A stretch of DNA of 64,000 nucleotides from Schizochytrium sp. TIO01 (taxonomy: Eukaryota > Sar > Bigyra > Thraustochytrida > Thraustochytriidae). The stretch is from assembly GCA_004764695.1 (NCBI GenBank), contig SMSO01000025.1, positions 4,938,862-5,002,861 on the forward strand, given 5' to 3'. Both the position numbers and the translations under genes were made by a program. Below are positions 52,143 to 64,000 of the stretch, one piece after another. The stretch's first letter is position 1, and each line of letters begins with the position of its first letter. Below the pieces are notes generated by a model. The model ran no database searches. It worked only from the letters and a program-made list of their open reading frames with translations, and was not told where the DNA came from.

Positions 52143-53604
52143 GCTGTATATTCATTCATTCCCGAATCTAAACCAACTCATAGCAAAGAGTCAGAATCAG
52201 CGCGGCAATTGAGCGGAGGTTTATATGCTCTTGAATGCTCGAGCCAAGCCCAGAGAGGGATGGGAGAGCGGCTAAGCGGCTCCTTCTCAGGTCATTCGCA
52301 GTGGAGGCCTTTCCTGCAACGAGGTTTGATCATCCTCAAAACGCCTCGGCAACAGGCTCTGGCCCCGCCGGGTTGCTCTGGCCTCCCCCCTAGCCAGCCA
52401 ATTCTCTCGCCAGCCTGGCTGACTCGGCTCCTCTCATTTCCACTGGCCCTCAATATCCCACATCCCCACCAGCACGGATCCAGTGCTGCCCTCACAGAGG
52501 CTCTCAGTGCCGTTGTGAGTAGGTACCTCTGAAAACTTCGCGCCTCCCCGGAGCCTCCGCCCAAGTGCTCCTTGAAGAGGTGCTTTCTCCGCAACCCATT
52601 TTCGTGGCGCAAGATTCGGCCCTTTTTCTCCCTTCGCCGCCTTCCCTGGGTTGCCCAGGTCGCGCACACTCTTCGAGGCCGGAAGCAGATCTGCGCAACG
52701 CATCGCGGCCGCAATGGGTTGCCCTGATTCTGCGCAGTCGCCGGCCTCTCCTTAGCTAGGGGGTCTGTCTCTGCCTGTCTGCCTTTCTGTCTTATCTTTC
52801 TGTCTTTCTTTCTGTCTGTCTGAAGGGAGAAAGAGGCGCTTTTCCCTTCAAACATCTCTTCGCTTTTCTAAAATCGAAAAGGAAAAAAGTAATAGAAAGT
52901 AGTAGAGCATAAAAACGTTCGCGTTTTTCTGTTTGCTCCCCTTCTATGACGTTCCTCTGTGAAAAGGAAAACAAAATGAAATAAAATGCTTTTTAATAGG
53001 ATCATTTCTGAGGACTTTTCACATATTTGCATTTATATCCATATCTTTCAAAGAACTTCAATGATAACGTTTAATGCCTTTTTTCAAATGTTTTTGTTTT
53101 TGTTTTTAACTATTTTATAAAAATCAAAAAATACTAAAAGAGATAAAAAGAGATAAATAGAGAGAGAGGCGTTGCCGACCTGAGGCTGAGGAGCGACGAA
53201 GAGGAAGTGTCCCCTGGGAACGTGGGCAGAATGTTTTGATACGAGTACATCTGTGCAGGGTGTTTAGCTTGTATGCGAGGACTGGACTCAAGGTGTGAAG
53301 AAGACATAGGGAAGCTTCGAGGAAGACTTGTGAGGGAGATGGAAAGAAACGCGAAAAAGGGTTGCGCCGGTAAAGTGAGGTGTTTTTAACTTTGCCAGGA
53401 AAGAAAGGAAAGCAACGAAGCAGCAGCAGCACCTGAAGCGACGCTGCTGAGGCATTCTGGAGTCTCGAGGGCATCGGATATGGGGCCTCAGCCTGAATAT
53501 CCGCTTGCGTGCGTGGGGTATTAAGGAGGCCAGGGATGGAACAGCTGCGAAGACGCCCGAATACTGTCAATCAAATGAGTTGTTGATTAGCTCACAAACT
53601 CACT

Positions 53605-53751
<147 letters not shown>

Positions 53752-54032
53752 AGTCAGTTTCTTTGCTTTGCTATCCTAGTTTTGATTATTTTCTCTCCTT
53801 TTCTCGACTAAGAAGAAGCAGAAAGAAGAAAGGAGAAAGGAGGATAGATAGACTGAAGGTAGGTCCTATCTACCTGGAAAGTGCTGCAGAAGCAGTGAGG
53901 GACTTGTAAGAACAACGGGAACAACTCCAAGAGCAACAAGAACAACTCGCGCGACGAAGTCCCGCGTGGAAAAGAAACACCAATCAATCAGTGTTCATTC
54001 AATCTTGATTTGATTGGAACAAATGAATAAAC

Positions 54033-54180
54033 AATTCATATATTCATTCATTCATTCACTCATTCATTCATTCAATCGATTAATCATTCATTCGATCAAT
54101 GAATCAATGAATCAATGAACCAATGAACCAATGGATCAATGGATCAGTGGATCAATGGATCAATCATTCAATGAATCAAT
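54033..54180. repeat. ATTC array facing AATG/GATC-type array
   Basis: ATTC units (54038-54075) are followed by AATC/AATG/GATC units (54090-54165). The two halves are largely complementary, so a long imperfect hairpin is possible. Confidence 0.8.
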
Positions 54181-55415
54181 CAGTCCACAATCAGTGAATA
54201 ACGTCCAAAACCCATCGAACAGAGAGGAACCCCCCACTCTTCACTGGCACAGGTGCCAAAGAAGAAGGCGCCCAAGAAAGAAGAAGAAGAAGAAGAAGCA
54301 ACCGCGGATTGTTTGGTTTCACAGAGAGAGCACTCACTCACTCTAATAATTTATGATTCACTCATTCATTCCGCAATGAAAATACGCTTTCAGAAGCTAG
54401 CTCTCTTTCATTTGCATCCATCTCTGTGTGCTGCACAAGCCGGAGCGAAGCCGGAGCGTGGCGCTGATGGAGGGGGGGAAGGAGGGCGCTCTCTCGCAGT
54501 CTGCCTCTCAGTCTGCGTCTCAGAGGCTCCGCTCTGCAGAGCTGAAGAAGGCGCGCTCCGCCTGCTTTGGCATTCTGTCTGATTCTGATCGATCCTTCTT
54601 TCTTTCTCTCTTTCTTTCTCTAACAATCCTTCGGCATTCATTTTGTTTAAACAAGAAAGAAAAGAAAAAGAAAATGAAAATGAAAATGGAGATGCAGATG
54701 AAAAGCAGAATTGCAAAATTGCAAAGTTGCAAGATTTTATGAAGAAAACAAACAAACGATGGGCAGCAGGAGGTAGGACGTGAAGGGAAGAGGTGCGGGA
54801 CCCGAAGAACGCGAGGTTCACTGCGTTCATGTGGCGGGAGGGGCACACGAGGAGGCAGTTCTCAGAGTAGAGGCGAAGGCAGCCAAGGCCAAGGCATGGC
54901 AAGATGCAATTGTAATTTTAACAATGATTGTTTTACTTTTTTTTTTTTTTTTTTTTATAAATTACTTTTATATACAAAAAAAAAATATAAAAAATCATAA
55001 TCATCATCACCACCATGTTAAAAGTTTTTAAAAGTTGGTGTTTTTTAACATAAACAAATTATTTGGAAGGAAAGAAAAGAGGCGGAAAGTATGAAAAGAA
55101 AAGAAAAAGAGAAAGAACTCGAGAAGAAGTGGAAGCAAGGGCCGAATCATTTGAGGGCAAACAAAAAAGAAGGAGAAAGAAGTTCTGGCGAGGCTGACGA
55201 AGTTGAGGAGGTGCTCTGCAGAAGAAGAAGATCAGCAAACCCCAAACTCGAGTCTAAAACTCACAAGCTCAGCAACAACAACAACAACAACAACAACTCT
55301 AGATACGGAGAGCGCACGACAAGTCTCGCTCAAGAAAGCAAATCCCAAACACCCGAACAAACAGATTCTGCAAAAGCAGTGATAGTAGTAGTAGAAGGAG
55401 AAAGAGAAGAACAAG

Positions 55416-56732
55416 ATGATGCTCAACCAGTCCGCAAGAAACGTTGCCCGCAAGACCTCCCAGGCTGCTCTCCGCAGACACTCCACTCAGGCTAAGCTCT
55501 CCAGCCAGCAGCTTATCGACCTTGAGGACAAGTATGGCTGCCACAACTACGCCCCGCTCCCCGTGGCCCTCACCAAGGGTCGTGGTGTCAAGGTCTGGGA
55601 CGTCGAAGGCAAGGAGTACATGGACTTCCTTTCCGCTTACTCTGCGGTGAACCAAGGTCACTGCCACCCCAGAATCATCAAGGCACTCCAGGATCAGGCC
55701 GCCCAGCTCACCTTGACTTCCCGCGCCTTCTACAATGACCAGCTCGGTGAGTATGAGGAGTACATCACCAAGCTCTTCGGCTATGACCGCGTTCTCCCTG
55801 CCAACTCTGGTGTGGAGGCTGGTGAAGCCGCTGTGAAGCTCGCCAGACGCTGGGCCTACGCCAGCGAGAAGGCCATCCCGGACAACCAGGCCGTCGTTCT
55901 CTTTGCGGAGAACAACTTCTGGGGCCGCACCATGTCTGCCATCTCCTCCAGCTCTGACCCAACATCCTACAGACAGTTCGGCCCCTTCATGCCCGGCTTC
56001 GAGCTTATCCCGTACAACGACCTCAACGCTCTCGAGGAGAAGCTCAAGTCTAACCCCAACATCGCTGCCTACTACCTCGAAAACATCCAGGGCGAGGCTG
56101 GTGTCGTCGTGCCCGATGAAGGATACCTCCAGGGAGTCCGTGAGATTACCAAGAAGTACAACGTTCTCATGATCTCCGATGAGATCCAGACTGGTCTTGC
56201 ACGTACCGGTAAGATGCTTGCCGGTGACCACGAGAACGTCCGCCCCGATATGGTCGTCCTCGGTAAGGCTCTCAGTGGTGGTACCATCCCCGTGTCCGCT
56301 GTCCTTGCTGACGACGAGGTCATGACCCTCATCAAGCCCGGTGAGCACGGATCCACCTACGCCGGATCCCCGCTCTCTTGCCGTATTGCTAAGACTGCTC
56401 TCGAGGTCATCGTTGACGAGAACCTTGCTGACCGCAGTGAGAAGTACGGTAAGATCTTCCGTGAGGAGCTTGGCAACCTCCAGAAGGACATTGGTGACGA
56501 CATTATCACGACCGTCCGTGGTAAGGGTCTCCTCAACGCTGTTGTGATTAACGCCACTGATGGCAAGGACGCATCCACTCTTTGCTACGAGATGAAGGAC
56601 CGCGGCCTCTTGGCCAAGCCCACCCACGGTGACACCATCCGCTTTGCTCCTCCTCTTGTTATTAACGACGAGGAGATGAGCAAGGCCCTTCAGATCATCC
56701 GTGACGCCACCTTCGCTGTCTTCAAGAACTAA
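55416..56732 (+). CDS. OAT: Ornithine aminotransferase, mitochondrial
   Basis: A 438-aa PLP enzyme, class-III aminotransferase, converting L-ornithine and 2-oxoglutarate to glutamate-5-semialdehyde and glutamate (arginine/proline metabolism). Residues 1-27 ([20 protein letters not shown]...) are a basic, Ser-rich mitochondrial presequence. Key parts are [11 protein letters not shown] (40-50), [17 protein letters not shown] (130-146), [16 protein letters not shown] (223-238), [11 protein letters not shown] (255-265; Asp-255 pairs with the PLP ring) and LGKALSGG with the Schiff-base Lys-284. [10 protein letters not shown] follows. Length fits human OAT (439). The ATG lies at 55416 with a second at 55419. 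Codons end mostly in C or G as in eEF2, so expression is probably high; the antisense strand is consequently open for 483 codons, an artefact. A cytosolic form is possible if the leader is skipped. Confidence 0.97.
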   Translation: MMLNQSARNVARKTSQAALRRHSTQAKLSSQQLIDLEDKYGCHNYAPLPVALTKGRGVKVWDVEGKEYMDFLSAYSAVNQGHCHPRIIKALQDQAAQLTLTSRAFYNDQLGEYEEYITKLFGYDRVLPANSGVEAGEAAVKLARRWAYASEKAIPDNQAVVLFAENNFWGRTMSAISSSSDPTSYRQFGPFMPGFELIPYNDLNALEEKLKSNPNIAAYYLENIQGEAGVVVPDEGYLQGVREITKKYNVLMISDEIQTGLARTGKMLAGDHENVRPDMVVLGKALSGGTIPVSAVLADDEVMTLIKPGEHGSTYAGSPLSCRIAKTALEVIVDENLADRSEKYGKIFREELGNLQKDIGDDIITTVRGKGLLNAVVINATDGKDASTLCYEMKDRGLLAKPTHGDTIRFAPPLVINDEEMSKALQIIRDATFAVFKN

Positions 56733-57550
56733 GTTTTCGACGCACGTCAAAAATATATATCCTCAACTTGCTAATTGTTGAGGTCATAAGTTATACCTTC
56801 TTCACCCCACACATACACGAAGCCTCGTCTCTGTGCTACATAGTAAGAGGCATCCTTTTTTTTAAAACGTGATTGGGATTTCACAAATATTGTTTGGTGG
56901 ATCCTAAATCTTTCACATATCCTTCTTCCACCCTACCTACACAAAACAAATAACCCCCCCTGTTTCTGTATAGTCTAGCTAGATCAACTAGTAAAACCCA
57001 AATAAAGGAAAGCACACTTTTCAATATCCTCATATTCATTCTCTTTGTTTTTTGTTTGCTTAATTATAAAAAGTGATAACAGGTACCCGGTCCTCTCCAT
57101 AAAAATAACTTCTCCGTGCTATGATTTCCCTCTGGTGACTGCTGGTGATCAAGCTTTCTGGAGGTAGCTCTTTTTTTTTGGTCCGAGTAAGTAGGTATGT
57201 CTTCTTATGACTTATGACGTAGTTCAACGTGTTGAAACTCATCATGGTCATTTCCTCCCCCCCTTTCACATGAAGATATATGAATGTCATATTCGATGAT
57301 ATCGTTTTCGCAACTCATCTCAAAGTTTCAATAGCAAGATGCTTGTAGATATTCGATTGTTCTGAAAATCATTGGAAAATATTAAAAATCTCATCTATCT
57401 TTAATTAAAGATGAACCACAGAATATTCATATGTACGCAGATCTTAAACAGAGGCAAGCAAGCAACAATGAGTGTTTTAATGAATATTACATATTGGAAT
57501 ACTTGAGGCTGCAAAAATTTGATTAAAAGTTTGAAGATGAATGGATATGG
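56733..57550. other. Convergent intergenic spacer
   Basis: About 820 bp between the 3' ends of the aminotransferase and the ABC transporter. An AATAAA hexamer at 57001-57006 could serve as the aminotransferase poly(A) signal. Nothing else was seen. Confidence 0.45.
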
Positions 57551-60500
57551 TTATGATTTTGCGTATGTGAGGTATCGCAAGGAGATATATTCACCTGACT
57601 TCCAAAACAAGCAAAATGCAAGCAAAATCAGAAAATTATGCTCCCACGGCGTTTCTGCATAATCAAAATTCGTGCGCAAGAATTGCCAAACGTTAAGTTT
57701 GGAGTAACCAACTGTACCCATAGGAATATCCAGTATTGTGCAGCCAGGAAGATTCATATTGCACACTTGCGTACAATCTTGCTTAACGTTACAGCTGGGG
57801 GTGGCAACATTGAGATTCAAATCTACCTTACAATCGCACCATAGTTGTGATCGCATCAGAGCCTGGAGTGAGTAGTATGACGGCGAGATCGTGTAGATCC
57901 AAGCGAGAGCATCAGGAGTCTCCTCGCGGCTAATGAAGAGACCTGCAAAAAGAATGAAGAAGGACAGTGTTAAACCGACACCCGCCACTGCTGCACGAAT
58001 CTCTGGCGTTAAGGCAACATAGAATTGACTCATGAAAGAAAAGTTCAGGAACGTAGCGAATAGAATTGCGGAGAAGGCAAGATACGCACTCCCATCTGTA
58101 CGAAGACCAATGACAAAATACACCGGGGCAACCGAAATTAATGCTGTCACTGCAAGATATAAAATCTCTGCCATGGACGCCCCAAGAATGTACGCGAATG
58201 TGGTGTAGATATGCTCGTTCTTCTCTCGATAAAAGACCGACCGCATCTTACTTGCAATATCTAGAGTTGACAAAGAAACTAGAAAGCTCACTACAACTAC
58301 GCAGTAATCCAGCACACCTAAATACGATTGAGTTTCGGCAATTGTTGTGAATTCTGTAGTTTGAAACAGGACGAGATTAAATACGAACATAAAGAGAGTG
58401 AGAGCAACCACACGTAATAACGTAAACTCTGGAGTCCGCCAATAAGCTACTTGCCATCTCCAAAGGACTGCAAAGGTTGATTTCCATCGAGGGATCATAA
58501 CCCGTCCTTCTAGAGTTTGCACGGAGTGCTGTTTTACGTCTAATAGGTTTGCAAGCCGCGCAGCCTCAGGGGACGACCTCCAAACTTCAGACCAATCTAG
58601 CATTACAGTTCCTTCACTTGATTCATGCGATTCTACTGAATCGTTTGAGTGTGACAAGTTTTTCGGCCGCAATTTTGACCCAGTGGAGTTATCAATCACC
58701 TTGATTTGGCCCACTGCAAGTACATCTAAGGCATAACAGCTTGGGTTATACTCTCCAATAGGTTCTAAAAGAGAATTTCGTTCTTCGCGTAAAAAGTACG
58801 GGATCATTTCAGACACAGGCCCGTGGAAAGCAACGTATCCGCCTTTTTGTAGTAGCAAAATGTCGTCAAAGAGGGCAAATACCTCTCGGCTTGGCTGATG
58901 AATGGTACATAAAACAGTGCGTCCAGTCATGCAGATTCTCTGAACAGCACGCATAGTTATTTCGGCAGCTGTCGCATCAAGCCCAGAGGTCGGTTCGTCG
59001 AGAAACAATATCGCCGGGTTTGCTGCTAGCTCCACGGCCACAGTGAGTCGTTTAAATTGGCCCACGGAAAGCCCTCCATGTCCCTTTACGCCGATCTTAT
59101 AGTCACGAATAATCTCAAGCGAAAGTGTTCCCAAAATTGAGTCTACAAATTTTTCCAGTTGTGCCGTTGAAGTACCTTTCGGTAGACGAAGTCTTGCAGA
59201 AAAGAGTACCGCTTCTCGCACAGTATAAAATGCACAGTGGTGATCCTCTTGCTCGCAAAAACTTAAAAGACGTTGATAGCGCTTGGCATTAGTTACTACT
59301 TGCCCATTAATAATTAGGTCGCCTGTTCGCTCACCAGAAGTTTTCCGCAACGCAAGCTGATTTAAAAGCGTCGTCTATCCAGCACCAGTGGCACCAATAA
59401 TCGCACACATACGACCATTCTTTACATGCCCATTAACATTGTGCAAAAGTTGGCGTGGTAAACCACTGCTACTTACGGTATAGGAAATGTTGCGAAACGA
59501 GAAATCCAATTTGGGACAAGGCATACTCTTTGCAAGACCTTCGACCTTGGATCGAGTCGGTCTCGTCGAATCTGTGCCACGTTCGTCTGCTTCGTTTGAC
59601 ATTTCTGGTTCATCTGTTAATGCATTTTCTAACCATTCTGGATCTTCTGGGTAGCAAGAGGTCTCCTCTTTCTCAAGGAAACGTTTTTCCTCTTCAATGT
59701 CTTCTTCCACAGGCCCGAATGTCCGGGCAGAGCTACGACTGTCAAATCGAACATTTCGTAGAAGGATCCACTGTGCCACTGTGCTAAAGAAGGCAATGCC
59801 CAGACAATACAGAGCACCATAGAATATCCATGTTCGATCAGATCGAATCTCATACGCATCAAAGACGAGTTGTGAACGCCCAGCAAAGGTGTTGCTGTCA
59901 AACACAGTAATGGCAAGCCCCCGAAAGGCATGTGAGGCTGGAGACAGCCAAAATATCCACACTAACCAGCCTGGGATTGTTCCTTCAGATACGACAATTC
60001 CATTAAAGCAATAGATAATCCCTGAAATAATTGACGCGTGTACTAGAAACGCAATTACAAGGTCTGGCGATGCATAAGCAATGGCTAGGGTCAGTGCATT
60101 CGTAGCTAAACTCAGGCATGTGCTAACACCAATCCAAAGTCCCAGAGTTGTTGCCATGTCTCCCGCATTGCGATCTACTATGTTTGTCATGTTTAGTACA
60201 ATGAGGGAGGTTGTGACTACCTCAAAAACGATTGTAACTATCATAGTGATCAATTTGGCTAGAACGAATGAAATAGCACGCATCATGCCCGCATCAAGTT
60301 GTTTATGAACAACGTCTCGCTCTTGCATGATGAATGGGAGAGATTCGAACGAAGTGACTGCATACAAAAAGCTCATGAAATAAATTACAGACACGCGATT
60401 TCGCATCCATCCGAGATCACCAGCCTCATTTGCTACCTCTGTCAAATTATAAAATACGCAGCCCACAACCACACTGATTATCACAGAAATTAACAGCAGT

Positions 60501-61921
60501 GCAAAGTGAATTAACCTATTTGACCAGAATACCTCCAGTTGATGCCGAAATACTACCTTGAAATCGGTCCAGGCATCTAAAATAAAGGGGTTGCGGTTGT
60601 TCATATAAAATGAAGGGATTGGATCTTGTTCAAACTTCGGGCATTCCTCATCGACTCCAAAAGTTGCCTGTGCGATTTTTCTCCTCCAGAGAGAACCTAG
60701 CGCGGCCGTTGTATGAAAGGCGCCTTCTTTATTGTCTCCGTCATAATACCTGCACCGGCGCAAAGAAGCCATATCTGAAAGGAATTCTCCCAAACTCCGA
60801 CCCACTCGCCATTTATAGCCGAGGCTCGCAAAATAATCCACGGTGCCTTCGACTGGACCATGATAGATTATGGCTCCCTCGCTCATAATTATGATGTCGT
60901 CGAAAGATTCAATGAGTTCTGGTCCAGGTTGAAGAAGGGACACAACTAGTGTGGAGCCCATCTCCCGCGCTGATTGCGTCAGTTTGCGAATTATATTAAG
61001 AGCGGTATTGCTATCAAGCCCCGTTGTTATTTCATCTAATAAGAGAACTGGATGACGCCCAAAGAGCATTTCACCTATAGTGACTCGCTTGCGTTCGCCT
61101 CCTGACACCCCGCGAAACAATTCATTGCCAATAATAGTTTCAGATGCACTACTTAGACCCAGGAGCTCCAGGGTGGTATCTACAGAGGTTGCTAGATCTT
61201 GATCAACTTGCTCAGCTGAAACAGATCGACATGGCTTTGTACCCTTCTTGCCAGAGAAGGCTTTCGAGCTACCAACTGTCTGAGAAGCAAACTCGAAGAT
61301 CTTTCGGACAGTTTGAAGTGGCATGTGTGAGTCAACCTGGCTTACATAAGTTGCCACACGCTTCATTTCAAGTGTGTCTTGAACGTGGCCATTGTAGGTT
61401 ACTTTACCTATCAGACGTGCACCATGTGATGGGCGAAGACGTCCTGCTAATAATTTGAGGAAGCTGGATTTGCCACTGCCAGGAGCACCAAGCAACAGCG
61501 TGCTTGTTCCAGAGTGCAGCTTACCTGATATATTATCAAGAATACTATACTCATTACATTTGGAGTTTCTGCAGACTCGGATAGCATCACAAATCGCAGT
61601 TCCTACAGTACTGACTTTCAGATCTTTTGAGGAGGCCTTTCCGAGGAATTGCACATTAGAAAACTCAATGCTAACAGGCCAGCGAGGTTCACCTGGAAAG
61701 GGCTTTAACACGTTCGTGTTTGTCGTGCGCTGTGTTTCGAAACTGAATGCAGACTTTAAAGGTGGGCTTGATTCAGATTCTGCTCGCTGAGGATATATCC
61801 ACGCTGTCTCTTCCTGAACAGATTTTAACTCCGTGCCTGTATCTTCACTTTGATGATCATCTTGAGGTTCTTGGTGGCACTTCTCCACCTGTTTCAGTGT
61901 GAAGGCCTTATCAGGCAACAT
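57551..61921 (-). pseudogene. Full-size PDR/ABCG-type ABC transporter interrupted by an in-frame TAG
   Basis: One 1,456-codon frame from the ATG at 61921, in the PDR order (NBD-TMD)x2, broken only by TAG at 59375-59377 (codon 849). NBD1 has Walker A GAPGSGKSS, the signature SGGERKRVTI, Walker B LLLDEITTGLDS and Gln in the H-loop (SLLQPGP), as in PDR pumps. Six-helix TMDs follow each NBD. NBD2 has GATGAG then the TAG then TTLL, the signature LSVGQFKRLTV, Walker B ILFLDEPTSGLDA and H-loop CTIHQPSR. The TAG stands where the Walker A Lys (AAG/AAA) belongs. PDR pumps export drugs and lipids at the plasma membrane. As read, translation yields an 848-aa half-transporter. The second half is undamaged, so the break is recent, a sequencing error, or read through. 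TAG ends at least three other genes here, so reassignment is unlikely. Confidence 0.85.
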
Positions 61922-64000
61922 GGTGCTTAAGTCTTGCTGTTCTTGATGAATACCAATTAGAGAGAGAAACCATACCAAGTTGCTTTCTCCCTTTGCAAAT
62001 TTGATGTCTTCTGCAAGTTTTGTGTTTGCTTACTTTGCTGACAAAGCCTTCAATGCCATTTCAGATATAGAAGTTTTCGATCTGCAACATTGAACCTTGA
62101 GCCGTGTTGCATTTAAATCAAAAGAAACCTTACATCGTTTCTATGTTAATCCACTTAGATCCATTTGGACTTTGCTTTACTGCTGTTTACGGAGCTTTGT
62201 TTTAATTAGTTTGACCCAAGCTCAAACCAACACAACCTTAAAAGTCGAAAACTGAGCATAGAGAAAAATACACCACAAATATGTATATCTGCAGCTTTTG
62301 TTATTTGGACAAGTCGATAAAATCAGTGTGGAAGTACCAGGTGAATTGCCGCGGCGATGTTCATTTAGAGCAGCGATGTTGATCTCTCAGTGCCCTATAC
62401 AGGTGGCCGCACTTCTTTTTATCAATGAAGCGACAGTGATGAAAAGGAACCTTCTGAAAATCTAAGCTACGGTCCGCGCCAATGACTCCCAATTGCCGCT
62501 CTTGGGTTGACTCAACACTAGTGCCCTGCCTTACTAAGACCTTTCAAGGATATATCTCTGGGTCTACAAACTGGATTCTAGAACTCATTGATTTTTAAGA
62601 TAAATGGAAATGAACAATGGAGACAACCTTGAACACGACATACTACCTCTGCATATACCAAAGCAAAAGCATATGCCTTTTTGATATATTTGAGTCATTC
62701 CCACAGTTATTCTGAAGATATCATAATGGAGCTGAGGTGTAGTTGTATGACGAGCCAAGTCAGTACAAATATGCTAATTGTTTGAATTTAACTATTCTAC
62801 TTTCCAACCCTCGCCATTTTTTTTTGTAATACTTTGCGCCCAACTCACAGGACAAGTCTGCGCTGGTTATCTATCACTAAACCTTACGATTGGAAATGGA
62901 GTGAATGAGGGCAACTATTTGTTTTTCCGTTTTTTATTATATTATTTTTATTCTCGTGGGTTTTAGGTCCTATAAAGTCAGTGTACTGCATTGTGGCTGT
63001 ACTGTCCATTGACCCACAGCTTTTCAAATGTGTAAGAAGAAAATTAAGTACGTCCAATGAACTGATCATCCAAACCAGCAATGCGTGTCGCCTTTTGTTA
63101 CGTTGTCGAATAGCATACCTTTGTATCTTTTTTATTAATGTATTTTTAATTAAAATAGAGAGGGGAAAAAGTATTTTATAATGTTTGCTATGTAAACGCA
63201 AGACTTTGAAAGTAGTCTTAATGTAGACTCATCAAATACTTTCGTGGTTGTTTTGTCTTTTTATATCGATTCATAGTTTTTTTGTCTGCGTCAAAGCACA
63301 TAGTCGACTAAGTCACCATGTTCAAGCTACCAACTCCTCGCTTTGAAAACCCTTTTGAATTTATTTTAAGAAACAACCTCAACAAATTTTATGAATTAAA
63401 AAAACAAAATAAAAAAAAGTTGGGAAGAGGATCATCTGCTTTTCGAAACCTATCTCTAGAAAATGAGACATCACGCCTGCCAGTGGTTGCTATATCTCGC
63501 ATATTCCTATGTTTTAACTGAGAGCCAGAGTTGTCTTGCTTAAACCTACCCATTCTCTATCAGTCTCCTCTTCGGATGAGAAATAAATATAAAATCAAAC
63601 ACTTCTGTTGTGGTGATTTGCAACTCTGACATTGTCCAAGGCTAGTAGTAGGGTTGGCAGGGCAGAGATATGAAAGGAGAGAGAAAAAAAAAAAAAGAAC
63701 TGATTAAAACTCATGAGGTCAAAGAAATTATTCCTGATCCAGAAAGGTGTAACGGACAAGCAAATACTGTATGGTATTTCCGGTCAAATTATGTAAACTA
63801 GACAGTCAGGCCTGGTCAGTTCATTTATTGTTTAGTTGCAAACCAGCATACTTGTCTTCCTTCCAGGGTTTCATTATCCTTATTTGAGTGTAACAAGTTA
63901 TTTCTTACTGTCCGCGCCGCGGAGTTGTCTTTGACAGCCAGCTATTTTTCTACCCTTCCTTTGTTTCCCTGCTTTTTTCTTTTTTAAATTTGTACTCCAG
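61922..64000. other. Intergenic region to the window end
   Basis: About 2.1 kb, AT-rich, upstream of the transporter. Short ORFs (60-105 codons on both strands; for example 63318-63521 with ATG) have no known domain. An A-run lies at 63687-63698. A partial neighbouring gene may begin beyond the edge, but none is visible. Confidence 0.45.

Noticed and set aside
52292-52855. 187-codon minus-strand ORF in the desert
   Set aside because: Arg/Gly-rich translation of a GC-richer block ending in a CTTT-like repeat; overlapping frames on the same strand are equally open.
55091-55495. 134-codon plus-strand ORF overlapping the aminotransferase start in another frame
   Set aside because: Lys/Glu/Asn-rich translation of purine repeats with no domain. 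It could be an overlapping upstream ORF only if the leader is that long.
55299-56750. 483-codon minus-strand ORF opposite ornithine aminotransferase
   Set aside because: Same composition artefact of codon bias; the plus-strand enzyme has every catalytic motif.
57551-61921. Reassigned genetic code (TAG as a sense codon) to explain the ABC transporter stop
   Set aside because: TAG terminates the UIM protein, the PIN-like carrier and the MFS transporter at natural family ends.
63318-63521. 67-codon plus-strand ORF with ATG near the window end
   Set aside because: Lys/Asn-rich translation of AT-rich spacer with no domain; too weak to call a gene.

Overview
This is a eukaryotic nuclear window. 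It carries cytosolic eEF2, a PAF1-complex subunit, a nucleolar Rrp36, 14-3-3, a Ded1/DDX3-type helicase, a mitochondrial bL25 and a mitochondrial ornithine aminotransferase. Almost every gene is one long uninterrupted ORF (eEF2 with 866 codons, a PDR-type ABC transporter of about 1,456 codons), so the genome is very intron-poor. Genes sit on both strands, separated by AT-rich spacers of 0.7 to 10 kb full of microsatellites. Intronless genes, full-size PDR pumps and a TSP1 transmembrane protein fit a heterotrophic protist. A labyrinthulomycete/thraustochytrid-like stramenopile is my best guess, but it is an inference from style and not from a marker gene.

Layout. 0-10 kb: a tandem-UIM ubiquitin-binding protein, a PIN/PILS-like membrane carrier, a macro-domain protein with a mitochondrial-type leader, and a divergent 14-3-3. 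12-23 kb: PAF1, Rrp36 with four copies of an acidic/basic repeat, an SRPBCC protein and a GPH-type MFS symporter. 24-35 kb: a large disordered protein with no recognised domain, eEF2 behind a long polypyrimidine/GC-rich upstream region, a TSP1 membrane protein and mitochondrial bL25. 38-46 kb: a 2OG-Fe(II) oxygenase with a helical-repeat N-terminus, a decayed IS607-type element, and a Ded1/DDX3-like DEAD-box helicase with Asn-rich and RGG tails. 46-55 kb: a repeat-rich desert with no convincing gene. 55-62 kb: ornithine aminotransferase, then a PDR/ABCG transporter interrupted by one in-frame TAG.

Two items stand out. First, 41,759-42,443 (minus strand) holds clear remains of an IS607-family serine recombinase followed, in the expected order, by the C-terminal zinc-finger/RuvC end of a TnpB/Fanzor-like nuclease, both broken. 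Second, the ABC transporter is open over its whole length except for one TAG that replaces the Walker A lysine codon of its second nucleotide-binding domain.

There is no operon logic. The genes mostly serve core processes: transcription elongation, ribosome biogenesis, translation and mitochondrial metabolism, plus membrane transport. eEF2 and ornithine aminotransferase use a strikingly C/G-ending codon set compared with the transporters, as expected for very highly expressed genes. No tRNA, rRNA or CRISPR array was recognised.
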